From DASZGI01 sp035938995 (GTDB lineage: Bacteria > Actinomycetota > Actinomycetes > Streptomycetales > Catenulisporaceae), in NCBI RefSeq assembly GCF_035938995.1, contig NZ_DASZGI010000252.1:1-19920 (forward strand): DNA of 19,920 nucleotides, read 5' to 3'. Positions 1 through 7,801 of the stretch are shown in pieces. The notes under the pieces are model-generated. The model saw nothing but the letters and a program-made list of their open reading frames with translations. It had not been told where the DNA came from and ran no database searches. The position numbers were made by a program, and so were the translations under genes. Position 1 is the first letter of the stretch. Every line of letters starts with the position of its first letter.

Positions 1-36
1 GCCGGGTTCGCTCGTTTCGGGAGCGGGATCAGTCAT
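1..36 (-). CDS. Probable 5' end of a divergent gene, cut by the window edge
   Basis: An ATG on the minus strand at 36..34 opens a frame that stays open to the window edge and would read MTDPAPETSEPG. An AGGA sequence lies about 9 bases upstream, which is a usable ribosome binding site. Pro/Glu/Ser-rich starts like this are common in high-GC actinobacterial proteins, but twelve residues allow no family call. It would be transcribed away from the PIG-V-like gene. It could equally be a chance open frame. Confidence 0.4.
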   Translation of the reverse strand, partial: MTDPAPETSEPG

Positions 37-167
37 CGGGACACGTCCTGAACGCTGTGCGGAATGCAGGTGAGGGGCAGGTTGTAGCAGGAACGGGGAT
101 GCTTCATTTCTGTTCCGGTCACGTGCGCGTCGTCTGGCGGACACCCGCGCGGCATAACTTCGCCGCC
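37..167. promoter_or_regulatory. Divergent intergenic region with -10-like TAACTT for the plus-strand gene
   Basis: This stretch separates the left-edge gene start from the PIG-V-like gene. TAACTT at 155-160 fits the actinobacterial TANNNT -10 consensus and ends 7 bases before the GTG at 168, so transcription would begin at or next to the start codon. No convincing -35 is visible. Codons between 99 and 167 in the same frame (for example ctt, cat, tgt, aca) look less GC-biased than the gene body, which argues that this part is untranslated. Confidence 0.4.
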
Positions 168-1412
168 GTGGAATCCGACGTGCGAGTGCTCGAACCCGAA
201 TCGGCGCCGGCGGGCGAGAGCCTGCCGCGCAGCTCGACGCTGAACCGGCTGAGCCGGGCCCTGGATCCGGTCAAGACCCGGCTCGGCATCCGCGCCCTCG
301 AGGCGAGCGCGCTGAAGATCTGGGTGCTCTCCCGGGTCACCATGGTCGTGATCACCTGGGCGGTGGTCTGGACCGGCTTCGGCGACATCAGTAAGTTTCC
401 GCACGGCTGGGCGTCGGTGTGGCAGCGCTGGGACTGGCTGCGCTACTACGGCATCGCCGCGAACGGATACTCGCTGCGGGCCCGGCACGGCGCGTCGATC
501 GCGTTCTTCCCGGGCTACCCGGGGATCCTCTACGTCGTCCATTTGTTTTTGCGTTCGTGGGTCTTCTCGGGCTTGATGGTCTCGTTCGTCGCGGGCGGTA
601 TCGCGGTCGCCGCGCTGGCGCGGATCATCGCGATCGAGGCCGCGTCGCTCGGCGGCGACGGTGTGCGGACGGCGGTGCGTGACGGCGTGACGCTGTTCGT
701 GGTGGCTCCGGCGGCGGTCTTCATGGCGGCCGGGTACACCGAGGCGCCGTTCCTCGCGTTCACGCTCACCGCCTGGCTCGCTGCCCGCCGTGGGAATTGG
801 CTGGCGGCGGGGTTGCTGTTGGCCGGCGCCTCGGCGATCAAGGTGAACGGGTTGTTTGTGCTGGTCGGCGTAGGGGTGTTGTTCCTGCAGAGCCGCCCGC
901 GCGGGGTGCGCGAGTGGCTGCGCGGATGGCCGCTGGCGATCCCGCTGGTGCCCGTGGTCGCCTTCATGGCGTACCTGCATTCCCTGACCGGCAGCTGGAA
1001 CGCGTGGGAACACGCCGAGCAGGTCGGCTGGAACCGGCACCTCTCCTACCCCTGGCACACCTTCGCGAACACCTGGCACTACGCGTTCGGCCGCTACCTG
1101 CCCGCCGCGACCGCCTGGGAATACCAGCTGGAGATCGTCGTCACCGCGATCGGCATCGCGGTCGTGGTCTGGCTGGCCGTCAAGCGGCGTTGGGCGGAGT
1201 TCGCCTACGTGCTGCTCTCGGTCGGAACCCTGGCCACCTCGCACGTCTACCTCTCCGTCCCGCGCGAGATGCTCACCTGGTGGCCGATGTGGGCCGCCCT
1301 CGGCGTGTGGTGCGTCAGGCGGCCCTGGATCAAGTCGGCTTACCTGGCCGTCTCGGCGCCGATCATGTTCACCATCGCGTTCCTGTTCCTCACTAACCGC
1401 TGGGCTGGCTAG
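168..1412 (+). CDS. PIG-V-like GT-C membrane mannosyltransferase
   Basis: A polytopic membrane protein of 414 residues from the GTG at 168. It resembles the PIG-V mannosyltransferase family, GT-C enzymes that transfer a mannosyl residue from a polyprenyl-phosphate donor on the outer face of the membrane. Visible hallmarks are WDWLRYYGIAANGY at about residues 88-101, in the first large loop after a membrane segment at about 50-69, and FFPGYP at 113-118, followed by many hydrophobic helices to the C-terminus. The start is uncertain. ATGs at 57 and 99 are in frame, but neither has a good ribosome binding site, and the GTG at 168 has a -10-like TAACTT 7 bases upstream, fitting a leaderless message. 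It converges on the dehydrogenase gene with an 18-bp gap, so it is outside that operon. The acceptor is unknown; membership of this polysaccharide locus is inferred from position. Confidence 0.75.
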   Translation: MESDVRVLEPESAPAGESLPRSSTLNRLSRALDPVKTRLGIRALEASALKIWVLSRVTMVVITWAVVWTGFGDISKFPHGWASVWQRWDWLRYYGIAANGYSLRARHGASIAFFPGYPGILYVVHLFLRSWVFSGLMVSFVAGGIAVAALARIIAIEAASLGGDGVRTAVRDGVTLFVVAPAAVFMAAGYTEAPFLAFTLTAWLAARRGNWLAAGLLLAGASAIKVNGLFVLVGVGVLFLQSRPRGVREWLRGWPLAIPLVPVVAFMAYLHSLTGSWNAWEHAEQVGWNRHLSYPWHTFANTWHYAFGRYLPAATAWEYQLEIVVTAIGIAVVVWLAVKRRWAEFAYVLLSVGTLATSHVYLSVPREMLTWWPMWAALGVWCVRRPWIKSAYLAVSAPIMFTIAFLFLTNRWAG

Positions 1413-1430
1413 GGCCCGGCGGGTCTCAAT

Positions 1431-2729
1431 TCACTCCGAAGCGCCCGCGCCGATCATCCGAACCCGGACACCCTTCCACGCGTCCGGGTCGGTGATCCGG
1501 CGCCCGTCGATGAGGACCTTGATTCCCGGCAGATCATCCGGGGTGAGCTTGCGGTACTCGCGGTGGTCGGTCTGCACGATCGCCGCGTCCACCGGCGAAC
1601 CGGCCTGGTAGGGCTCGAAGCCGAGGGTGCGGATCTCCTCGTCGGTGTACATCGGGTCGGCGACGAGGACGACGGCGCCGCGGGCCTTGAGGGCTTCGAC
1701 CGTGGGAAAGACGCCGGAGAACGCGGTCTCCTTCACGCCGCCGCGGTACGCGATTCCGAGCACTACGACGCGGGCGCCGGACAGTCCCGCGTGCTCCTTA
1801 GCGAGCAGCGAGACGGCGTACTCCGGCATCGCCGCGTTGGCCGCCCGCGCCACACGCACGACCTCTGCGTCAGGGTCATTCCACAGGTACATCCGCGGAT
1901 AGACCGGGATGCAGTGTCCGCCGACCGCGATGCCGGGCTGGTGGATGTGGCTGAACGGCTGGCTGTTGCAGGCCTCGATGACGGCCGCGATGTCCACGCC
2001 GATCTTGTCCGCGTACCGCGCGAAGGTGTTGGCGAGCCCGATGTTCACGTCGCGATAGGTCGTCTCGGCCAGCTTCGCCATCTCGGCCGCCTCGGCGCTG
2101 CCGAGGTTCCACACCCCGTTGGGCCGGGCCAGGTCGCGGCGGTGGTCGAACTCCAGCACCTGCTCGTAGAACTCCACCCCGCGGGCGCCGGACGCCGCGT
2201 CTATCCCGCCGACCAGCTTCGGATAGCGGCGTAGGTCCGCGAATATGCGCCCGGAGGAGACCCGCTCCGGGCTGAAGACGAGGGCGAAGTCGCGCCCGGC
2301 GGTCAGCCCCGAGCCCGCCTCGAGCATCGGCGCGAACCGCTCGCGAGTGGTGCCGACCGGGAGCGTGGTCTCGTAGCTCACCAGCGTCCCGGGGCGCAGC
2401 CCGGCGGCGACCGCGCGGGTCGCGGCGTCGAGCGGGCCGAAGTCCGGAACCCCGTCGCCGTCCACGACCAGCGGGACGACGATCACGACGGCCTCCGCCT
2501 CGGCCACCGCGGCCGTTCCGTCGGCGGTGGCGGTCAGCAGACCGTCGGCGACCGCCTGCTTCAGTGCGTCGTCGAGCCCTGTCTCGCCGGGGAAGGGCGC
2601 GACGCCCGAGTTGACCTGGTCGACGACGCGGGGCGCGATGTCGACGCCGATGACGTGGTGGCCCCGGCCCGCGAACTGTACGGCGAGCGGGAGGCCGATC
2701 TTTCCGAGGGCGAAGACGCAGATCCGCAC
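1431..2729 (-). CDS. wbpA: UDP-N-acetylhexosamine 6-dehydrogenase, WbpA/WecC family
   Basis: Predicted cytoplasmic NAD-dependent enzyme oxidising C6 of a UDP-N-acetylhexosamine to the uronic acid. The 432 residues match the family length. A Rossmann start (VFALGKIGLP, 5-14) is followed by ETTLPVGTT (121-129), the helix EMAKLAETTYRD (217-228) and the catalytic-cysteine loop GGHCIPVYP with Cys273. The C-terminal UDP-binding domain begins near GIAYRGGVKE (325-334). The frame is open for 98 more codons upstream, but the true start is the GTG at 2729: the Rossmann fold begins there and GGAAG lies 4 bases before it. It is the last gene of the ten-gene unit, 62 bp after the 3-dehydrogenase. That neighbourhood favours UDP-GlcNAc 6-dehydrogenase (WbpA) as the first step to a diacetamido uronic acid. 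UDP-ManNAc dehydrogenase (WecC) is the alternative, since an epimerase is also present. Confidence 0.85.
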   Translation of the reverse strand: MRICVFALGKIGLPLAVQFAGRGHHVIGVDIAPRVVDQVNSGVAPFPGETGLDDALKQAVADGLLTATADGTAAVAEAEAVVIVVPLVVDGDGVPDFGPLDAATRAVAAGLRPGTLVSYETTLPVGTTRERFAPMLEAGSGLTAGRDFALVFSPERVSSGRIFADLRRYPKLVGGIDAASGARGVEFYEQVLEFDHRRDLARPNGVWNLGSAEAAEMAKLAETTYRDVNIGLANTFARYADKIGVDIAAVIEACNSQPFSHIHQPGIAVGGHCIPVYPRMYLWNDPDAEVVRVARAANAAMPEYAVSLLAKEHAGLSGARVVVLGIAYRGGVKETAFSGVFPTVEALKARGAVVLVADPMYTDEEIRTLGFEPYQAGSPVDAAIVQTDHREYRKLTPDDLPGIKVLIDGRRITDPDAWKGVRVRMIGAGASE

Positions 2730-2791
2730 GGTGCTTCCGATCGGGAGAGGGGAGGGGCGGGTGTCCCGGGTGGGACGCGGCGCGCCGGACC
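2730..2791 (-). other. 62-bp spacer with a small stem-loop
   Basis: This is the only sizeable gap inside the ten-gene unit. A possible hairpin lies at 2761-2778: a 7-bp stem including one G-U pair, with a 4-base loop (GTGTCCC-GGGT-GGGACGC on the plus strand). No U-tract follows it in the direction of transcription, so it is not a typical intrinsic terminator. It might tune expression or mRNA stability of the last gene, but this is speculative. Confidence 0.3.
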
Positions 2792-3796
2792 TTACTCGGA
2801 ACCGGCGGAGACAGTGGCCCCGGTGCGGGCCGAGGTGAGGACGGCCTCCGCGACGATGACGGCGCGAAGGCCCTGGCGCAGGGTCACGATACCGGCGTCC
2901 GCCTTTCCCTCGACGGCGTCCCGGAAGACTTCGTGTTCGACGGTCAGCGGCTCGCGCTTGGGGATCGCGTACCGGGTCATGTCGCCCTCCGAGACGCCGC
3001 GGAACGCGGAGACCGCGTCCCACTCGGTCCTGGTCGAACCGTTGGCGAAGAACGTCAGGTCGGCGGTGAGGGTGTCGGCGACGAAACAGCCGCGCTCCCC
3101 GGTCACCACCGAGACGCGTTCCTTGAGCGGCGAGAGCCAGTTGACCAGGTGGTTGGCGATGACGCCGGAGTCCAGCTCGCCGAGCACGGTCACCAGGTCC
3201 TCGTGCGGGCGGCCGCTGCGGTGCGCGGTCCTGGCCGCCACGCTGCGGTACTGCGCGCCGGTGACGAAGCCGGTCAGGTCCAGGTCGTGGGTGGCCAGGT
3301 CCTTGACCACGCCGACGTCCGCGATCCGGTTCGGGAACGGACCCTGGCGGCGGGTGGCGACCTGGAACACGTCGCCCAGCTCGCCCGCCTCCAGCCGGGT
3401 GCGCATACTCTGCAGCGCCGGGTTGTACCGCTCGATGTGGCCGACCGCGGCGACCAGGCCGCGGCTTTCGAAGGCCTCGACGACGCGCTGCGCGGCCGGG
3501 ATGTCGTGCGCCAGCGGCTTCTCGATCAGCGCGGCGACCCCCGCCTCGGCGAGGGCCAGGGCGGCCTCTTCGTGGTACGCGGTCGGGCAGGCCACGACGG
3601 CGTAGTCCAGCTTGTGGGCGAGCAGTTCCTCGACCGTGGACACCAGGGTCTCGCCGCCGAGGGCGCCGTACGCGTCGCCTCCCGGATCGGCGACCGCCAC
3701 CAGGTCCACTCCGTCGAGCGCGCGCAGGACCCGCGCGTGGTGCCGGCCCATGGCCCCGAGGCCCACCAGGCCGGCCCGCAGGGGGGGCTTGTTCAT
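2792..3796 (-). CDS. wbpB: UDP-GlcNAcA 3-dehydrogenase-like oxidoreductase, Gfo/Idh/MocA family (WbpB-like)
   Basis: A 334-residue cytoplasmic NAD(P)-dependent oxidoreductase. The nucleotide-binding motif GLVGLGAMGRHH is at 9-20, the family EKP motif with its lysine at 92-94, GHIERYNPA at 119-127, and the DLATH segment with candidate catalytic histidine at 166-170. In the WbpA-B-E-D-I pathway this enzyme oxidises C3 of UDP-2-acetamido-2-deoxyglucuronate to a 3-keto sugar for the aminotransferase. The ATG overlaps the aminotransferase stop as ATGA, and GGAG lies 7 bases upstream, so the two are probably translationally coupled, as expected for enzymes that pass an unstable keto intermediate. 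The related UDP-GlcNAc 3-dehydrogenase (GnnA type) cannot be excluded from sequence alone; the adjacent 6-dehydrogenase favours WbpB. Confidence 0.82.
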   Translation of the reverse strand: MNKPPLRAGLVGLGAMGRHHARVLRALDGVDLVAVADPGGDAYGALGGETLVSTVEELLAHKLDYAVVACPTAYHEEAALALAEAGVAALIEKPLAHDIPAAQRVVEAFESRGLVAAVGHIERYNPALQSMRTRLEAGELGDVFQVATRRQGPFPNRIADVGVVKDLATHDLDLTGFVTGAQYRSVAARTAHRSGRPHEDLVTVLGELDSGVIANHLVNWLSPLKERVSVVTGERGCFVADTLTADLTFFANGSTRTEWDAVSAFRGVSEGDMTRYAIPKREPLTVEHEVFRDAVEGKADAGIVTLRQGLRAVIVAEAVLTSARTGATVSAGSE

Positions 3797-4944
3797 ACCG
3801 GGTCTCCGAAATCGAAGGAGCGGACCGCCGCGGCGATGCGGTCCAGGTCCGCGTCGGACAGCGAGGGGTGGACGGGCAGGGAGAGGACCTCGGCCGCCGC
3901 GGTGTTCGTCTCGGGCAGCGCCGCGCCGTCCGCGAAGGACGTGAACGGCGGCAGACGGTGTACCGGAGTCGGGTAGTACACGGCGCTGCCGATGCCCTGC
4001 GCGGTGAGGAACGCCTGCAGGGCGTCTCGTCGGCCGCCGGGCACGCGCACCGTGTACTGGTGGTAGACGTGCGTGGCCCCGTCTGCGACGGAGGGCGTGC
4101 GCACGCCCGATGAGGCGGCGTCAGCGTGCGGACCGGCGCTGTCGATGCCCGCGTTGAGCTTCGCGGCGTTGGTCCGGCGGCGCTCGTTCCACCCGGGCAG
4201 CTTCTTCAGCTGCTCGCGCCCGATCGCCGCGGCCACGTCGGTCATCCGCATGTTGTAGCCGACAACCTCGTTCGCGTACCGCTGCTCCATCCCCTGGTTC
4301 CGCAGCAGCCTGACTTTCCGGGCCAGCTCGGCGTCCGGGGTCGCGACCATGCCGCCCTCGAGCGAATGCATGTTCTTCGTCGGATAGAAGCTGAAGGCCG
4401 ACGCCTCGGAGAACGCCCCCACCGGGGTTCCGTTCAGCGCGGCGCCGTGTGCCTGAGCGGCGTCCTCGACCATCGCGAGGCTGTACCGGGTGGCCAGTTC
4501 GCCGAGCGCGTCCATGTCCGCCGGGTGCCCGTACAAGTGCACTGGCATGATCGCGGCCGTGCGCGGGCCGATGAGGGCCGCGACCGACGCGGGGTCGAGG
4601 CAGAAGGTCCGCGCGTCGACGTCCGCGAAGACCGGCGTCGCGCCGGTGAGCCGGACGGCGTTCGCGGTGGCGGCGAAGGTGAACGAGGGCACGATGACCT
4701 CGTCTCCGGCGCCGATGCCCAGAGCCACGAGGGGCAGCAGCAGCGCCGAGGTGCCAGAGTTGACCGCGACGCAGTGGCGCCCGGCGACCAGCGCGCCGAA
4801 CTCCTCCTCGAACGCGGCGACTTCGGGCCCTTGCACGACCATGCCGCCGCGCAGGACCCGCACGGCGGCCTCGATCTCCTCCTCGCCGATCACCGGCTTG
4901 GCCGGCGGGATGAAGGGCAGTGCGTTCACTGATTCGGTACTCAC
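3793..4944 (-). CDS. wbpE: PLP-dependent sugar 3-aminotransferase, DegT/DnrJ/EryC1 family (WbpE-like)
   Basis: A 383-residue aspartate-aminotransferase-fold enzyme, predicted to transfer an amino group from glutamate to the 3-keto sugar made by the neighbouring dehydrogenase. The phosphate-binding VNSGTSAL lies at 61-68, the ring-stacking EDAAQAHGA region at 160-168, and the Schiff-base lysine in SFYPTKN is Lys190, followed by a GG turn (NMHSLEGGMV). Length and motif order are normal for the family. The frame extends 76 codons upstream, but the GTG at 4944 is preferred: it has GGAGG 7 bases before it, gives the standard N-terminus with FIPPAKPVIG, and overlaps the acetyltransferase stop as GTGA. 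Substrate assignment (UDP-3-keto-GlcNAcA) rests on the gene set, not on a diagnostic residue. Confidence 0.85.
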   Translation of the reverse strand: MSTESVNALPFIPPAKPVIGEEEIEAAVRVLRGGMVVQGPEVAAFEEEFGALVAGRHCVAVNSGTSALLLPLVALGIGAGDEVIVPSFTFAATANAVRLTGATPVFADVDARTFCLDPASVAALIGPRTAAIMPVHLYGHPADMDALGELATRYSLAMVEDAAQAHGAALNGTPVGAFSEASAFSFYPTKNMHSLEGGMVATPDAELARKVRLLRNQGMEQRYANEVVGYNMRMTDVAAAIGREQLKKLPGWNERRRTNAAKLNAGIDSAGPHADAASSGVRTPSVADGATHVYHQYTVRVPGGRRDALQAFLTAQGIGSAVYYPTPVHRLPPFTSFADGAALPETNTAAAEVLSLPVHPSLSDADLDRIAAAVRSFDFGDPV

Positions 4945-5633
4945 GTGTCCGCCTCCACGATGCGGCCCTGGGCCTGCCGGTAGATTTCGCCGGTCGCCGG
5001 GCACCGCCACTGGTCGGTGGAGGTGCGCACGAGTCGCTCGCCGGCCCGCCCGACCCACGCGATGCGCCGGGCCGGAACCCCGACGACGAGCGCGAAGTCG
5101 GGTACGTCCTCGGTCACCACGGCGCCCGCGCCGACCATGGCCCACCGTCCGATGCGCACCGGGGCGACGCACACCGCGCGCGCCCCGATCGACGCGCCCG
5201 CGCCGATGACGACGCCCACCGCGTGCCAGTCGCCGCCCCGCTTCTGCTTGCCGGACGGGTCGACCGAGCGCGGGCGCAGGTCGTTGGTCAGCACGACGGC
5301 GGGACCGATGAAGGCGCCGTCGCCGACCTGCGCCGGTTCGTAGACGAGCCCGTAGTTCTGCACCTTGACGTTGTCGCCGAGCGTCACGCCGGGGCCGACG
5401 TAGGCGCCGCGCCCGATCACGCAGTCGCGTCCGAGCACCGCCTCCTCGCGGACCTGCGCCAGGTGCCAGATCGAGGTCCCGGCGCCGATCCGCGCGCGCT
5501 CGTCGACGTCCGCGCCGGCGGCGATCCGGATGCCGGGGAACGGCGCGGGATCGGTGCCCGGCGCGGCGGTGTTCTCGTCCACAGCGTTCTCGTTCGCAGT
5601 GTTCTCATCCGCGGTGTTCTCGTCGGCTGTCAC
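4941..5633 (-). CDS. wbpD: Left-handed beta-helix sugar N-acetyltransferase (WbpD-like)
   Basis: A 230-residue hexapeptide-repeat acyltransferase, probably acetylating the 3-amino group of UDP-2-acetamido-3-amino-2,3-dideoxyglucuronate with acetyl-CoA. Hexapeptide coils run from about residue 35 to 190 (for example IGAGTSIWHLAQV, IGRGAYVGPGVTLGDNVKVQN, VGAGAVVTEDV). The LTNDLRPRS loop and the C-terminal QWRCPATGE segment also fit this acetyltransferase group. The N-terminus carries an unusual 20-residue tandem repeat of the unit A-D-E-N-T, probably disordered, before the fold begins. The GTG start lies 4 bp after the upstream glycosyltransferase stop, with only a weak ribosome binding site, so coupled re-initiation is likely. 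The TGA overlaps the aminotransferase GTG. Family certain; substrate inferred from context. Confidence 0.83.
   Translation of the reverse strand: MTADENTADENTANENAVDENTAAPGTDPAPFPGIRIAAGADVDERARIGAGTSIWHLAQVREEAVLGRDCVIGRGAYVGPGVTLGDNVKVQNYGLVYEPAQVGDGAFIGPAVVLTNDLRPRSVDPSGKQKRGGDWHAVGVVIGAGASIGARAVCVAPVRIGRWAMVGAGAVVTEDVPDFALVVGVPARRIAWVGRAGERLVRTSTDQWRCPATGEIYRQAQGRIVEADT
5566..5625 (-). repeat. Four tandem copies of a 15-bp coding repeat
   Basis: Four near-identical 15-bp units (5566-5580, 5581-5595, 5596-5610, 5611-5625; plus-strand type gcggtgttctcgtcg) encode (A/V)(D/N)EN(T/A) four times at residues 3-22 of the WbpD-like protein. Because the unit is a multiple of three, gain or loss of copies keeps the frame and only changes the length of an acidic, probably disordered tail. 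Confidence 0.85.
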
Positions 5634-5637
5634 GGGT

Positions 5638-6780
5638 TCACCGGGTTCCGGCCGGGAGGGCGAGCGGGGCGCGGCCGCGGCGCGTCTGGATCACCAGGTC
5701 GGCGACGGCGGCTGCGAGCAGGTCGTGCGGGTTGGTGGCGCCCAGGTCCGTGTCCGCCCAGTCCACCGCGGCTTGGCGCAGCAGCTCGAACTCTTCGCGC
5801 GCCGGTCCGGACCAGGCCCGCAGCGCCGCTGCGGCCTCCTCGGCGTCGGCGACGACCGCGCCCGCCCCGGCCTTCTCCACCAGCTCCGCGGCCCGCTTTA
5901 TCGGGCTGCTCAGCACTGGAAGTCCGCAGGCCAGATACTCGTAGATCTTCGACGGGATGGCGCTTTCGAAGGCGGGCGTGCTGTGCAGCAGCGACATCCC
6001 GACCCACGCGCCCCGGGCCAGTCGCCACGCGGCCTCCGGAGGCATCCGGCCGTGCAGGCGCACCCGCTTCGCCGCGGGCGACTCGGTGGTCCACACCGCC
6101 AGCGGTTCCCGGTCCTTCGGCGCGACCGGGCCGACCACGTCCAGCTCCCAGTCCGGCGCCAGCTCCAGCGCCTGCAGCATGGTGAACAGCCCGCGGCTCT
6201 CCCGCACGTCGCCGACATAGAGCGCGCGCGGCTGTTTGTCCGGTTCGCCGCCGCGCTCGGGCAGCAGGCTCAGGTCCGGCAGGTTGCGCACGACGAGCCG
6301 CCGGGCGGCCTCACCCGGCGGCACGTGCTGGTCCGCGACGACGGTCAGGTCCGCGCGGCGGCTGAGCGAGACCGCGGTCTTGGCCCAGACGCGGGCGACC
6401 GTGCCGCGTGGGCCCTTGGCCCACGCCCGGTCGTCCAACAGCGCGACGTAATCCTCGTGCATGTCGACCGCCAGACGGCGGCCGTGCGAGAGCGTGCGAT
6501 GCAGGCGGGCAGCCGGGATCAGGTCCGGGTCCAGGGTGACGATCACCCGGCCGCGAGCCTTGCCCGGCAGCAGCAGCGCCTGCATCCCGCGCCCGGTCAT
6601 GCCGCGCGGCCGGGTCGGCCGGAACTCGGTGTCGGCGGGAGCGTCGTCCGCGCGCCCCTTCGCGATCACCTCGACCCGCAGCCCGGCCCGGCGCAGCGCG
6701 GCGCAGTGCCGGTGCAGGCGGGCGTCGGCGACGTCGTGGCCGCTGCTCAGGATCGTGACGTCGATCTCGGTGCGAGGCAT
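5638..6780 (-). CDS. GT4-like glycosyltransferase
   Basis: A 380-residue cytoplasmic GT-B glycosyltransferase without membrane segments. The C-terminal donor-binding half starts near RALYVGDVRESRG (185-196) and contains the retaining-GT4 signature FESAIPSKIYEYLACGLPV (271-289), with the acidic residues expected to contact the sugar nucleotide. The N-terminal acceptor half has SGHDVADARLHRHCAALRRAG (13-33) and a DMHEDY segment (106-111), which resembles the D-x-H-E seen in the other GT4 genes here. The ATG has GGAGG 9 bases upstream and follows the ABC ATPase stop by one base. Sitting between the exporter and the diaminosugar genes, it probably adds a sugar to the exported glycan. Donor and linkage cannot be read from sequence. 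Confidence 0.83.
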   Translation of the reverse strand: MPRTEIDVTILSSGHDVADARLHRHCAALRRAGLRVEVIAKGRADDAPADTEFRPTRPRGMTGRGMQALLLPGKARGRVIVTLDPDLIPAARLHRTLSHGRRLAVDMHEDYVALLDDRAWAKGPRGTVARVWAKTAVSLSRRADLTVVADQHVPPGEAARRLVVRNLPDLSLLPERGGEPDKQPRALYVGDVRESRGLFTMLQALELAPDWELDVVGPVAPKDREPLAVWTTESPAAKRVRLHGRMPPEAAWRLARGAWVGMSLLHSTPAFESAIPSKIYEYLACGLPVLSSPIKRAAELVEKAGAGAVVADAEEAAAALRAWSGPAREEFELLRQAAVDWADTDLGATNPHDLLAAAVADLVIQTRRGRAPLALPAGTR

Positions 6781-6781
6781 C

Positions 6782-7801
6782 TCAGACGTCCTCCATCACC
6801 ATCGCGTCGTCCATGCCGGCCATGTCGTCCGCGATCTCGTCGGCTTCCTTCGACGGGTCCGGCTGCGGGACGCCCTGGAACTCCAGGTACTCGGCGGCGA
6901 CGTCGTCCGGCTTGCCGCGCCGCACGACCTCGCCCTTGTGCATCCAGATGCAGTCGTCGCACATCTCCTTGATGGCGCCGATGCCGTGGCTGACGATGAC
7001 GATCGTGCGGGCCTGCTCGAGCAGCTCCTGCATCTTGTCGTAGGACTTGCGCCGGAAGTGCGCGTCGCCGGTGGACAGCGCCTCGTCGATGAGCAACACG
7101 TCCGGGTCGAGGTGGGTGGAGACGGCGAAGGCGAGGCGGCCGTACATGCCGGAGGAGTAGGACTTCATCGGCATGTCGATGAACTCCTCGAGCTCCGCCC
7201 ACGCGGCGATCTGCTCGAAGCGCTCGGTCACCTGGCGGCGGCTGAGCCCCGCGGCCAGGCCGCCGAGCACCACGTTGTCCCGGCCGGACAGCTGCCCGTT
7301 GAACCCGACGCCGAGCGCGAGCAGGGTACTGATGCGCCCGTTGACCACGACCTCGCCGGAGCTCGGCGGAAGGATCCCGGCGATCGCCCGCATGATGGTC
7401 GACTTGCCGGCCCCGTTCGCGCCGATGATGCCGAGCACCGAGCCGTGTTCGACGTCGAAGGAGACCCCGCGCACCGCGTGGATCATCCTGACCGACCGGC
7501 CGCCGCGGCCCTTCCGGCCGAACTGGGTGACCGTGTGGCGCAGCGTGTTCGCGCGCGGATCGATGATCGTGCGGTAGTCGACCTTCACGTCCTTGACGCG
7601 GATCGCGTAGCGGAAGTCGGGATCCTGCGGCTCAGGGCTCGACGGCTCCGAGACGGACACCGTGGGCTTCGGCGCGGGCCCGGTGACTTCGGGCTCGGTG
7701 GCTTTGGACACAGCGGCTTCGGACACAGTGACTTCGGGCTCTGCGGCGGGGGCGGCCGGCTCCTGCTTCGGCGACTGCTCAGAGGCGGACAGAGAACTCA
7801 C
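6782..7801 (-). CDS. wzt: Polysaccharide/teichoic-acid ABC exporter ATPase (Wzt/TagH-like)
   Basis: A 339-residue ATP-binding subunit that would pair with the adjacent permease to drive export of lipid-linked glycan. Walker A GANGAGKS is at 127-134, the Wzt-type ABC signature YSSGMYGR at 215-222, Walker B DVLLIDE at 234-240, and the H-loop histidine at 272. The start is the GTG at 7801: AGGAGG lies 4 bases upstream (within 7805-7811), and this lies 23 bp inside the permease gene, so coupling is likely. An ATG at 7846 would be 15 codons longer but lacks this support. Two features are unusual. About 60 Ala/Pro/Glu-rich residues precede the ABC domain, including a repeated EPEVT. No carbohydrate-binding domain follows it, only an acidic tail (residues 315-339). 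The export-termination logic of the E. coli O9a Wzt is therefore not expected. Confidence 0.9.
   Translation of the reverse strand: MSSLSASEQSPKQEPAAPAAEPEVTVSEAAVSKATEPEVTGPAPKPTVSVSEPSSPEPQDPDFRYAIRVKDVKVDYRTIIDPRANTLRHTVTQFGRKGRGGRSVRMIHAVRGVSFDVEHGSVLGIIGANGAGKSTIMRAIAGILPPSSGEVVVNGRISTLLALGVGFNGQLSGRDNVVLGGLAAGLSRRQVTERFEQIAAWAELEEFIDMPMKSYSSGMYGRLAFAVSTHLDPDVLLIDEALSTGDAHFRRKSYDKMQELLEQARTIVIVSHGIGAIKEMCDDCIWMHKGEVVRRGKPDDVAAEYLEFQGVPQPDPSKEADEIADDMAGMDDAMVMEDV
7683..7741 (-). repeat. 45-bp-spaced direct repeat in the Wzt-like N-terminal extension
   Basis: The 14-mer gtgacttcgggctc occurs at 7683-7696 and again at 7728-7741, exactly 45 bp (15 codons) apart. It encodes the repeated EPEVT within a Glu/Ala/Pro/Ser-rich leader ahead of the ABC domain. 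The surrounding gcttcgga/gctttgga sequence is a degenerate continuation. It looks like in-frame repeat expansion of a disordered tail. Confidence 0.65.

Noticed and set aside
33..1244. Long minus-strand frame (403 codons) under the PIG-V-like gene
   Set aside because: Composition is Arg/Asp/His/Pro-rich without hydrophobic or motif structure, whereas the plus-strand frame shows membrane helices and family motifs.
1413..1430. Possible terminator between the convergent PIG-V-like and dehydrogenase genes
   Set aside because: Only 18 bp, GC-rich, with no convincing stem and no T-run.
2730..3023. N-terminal extension of the 6-dehydrogenase frame
   Set aside because: The extra 98 residues are Arg-rich, overlap the 3-dehydrogenase gene in another frame, and precede a Rossmann fold that begins exactly at the GTG with a nearby ribosome binding site.
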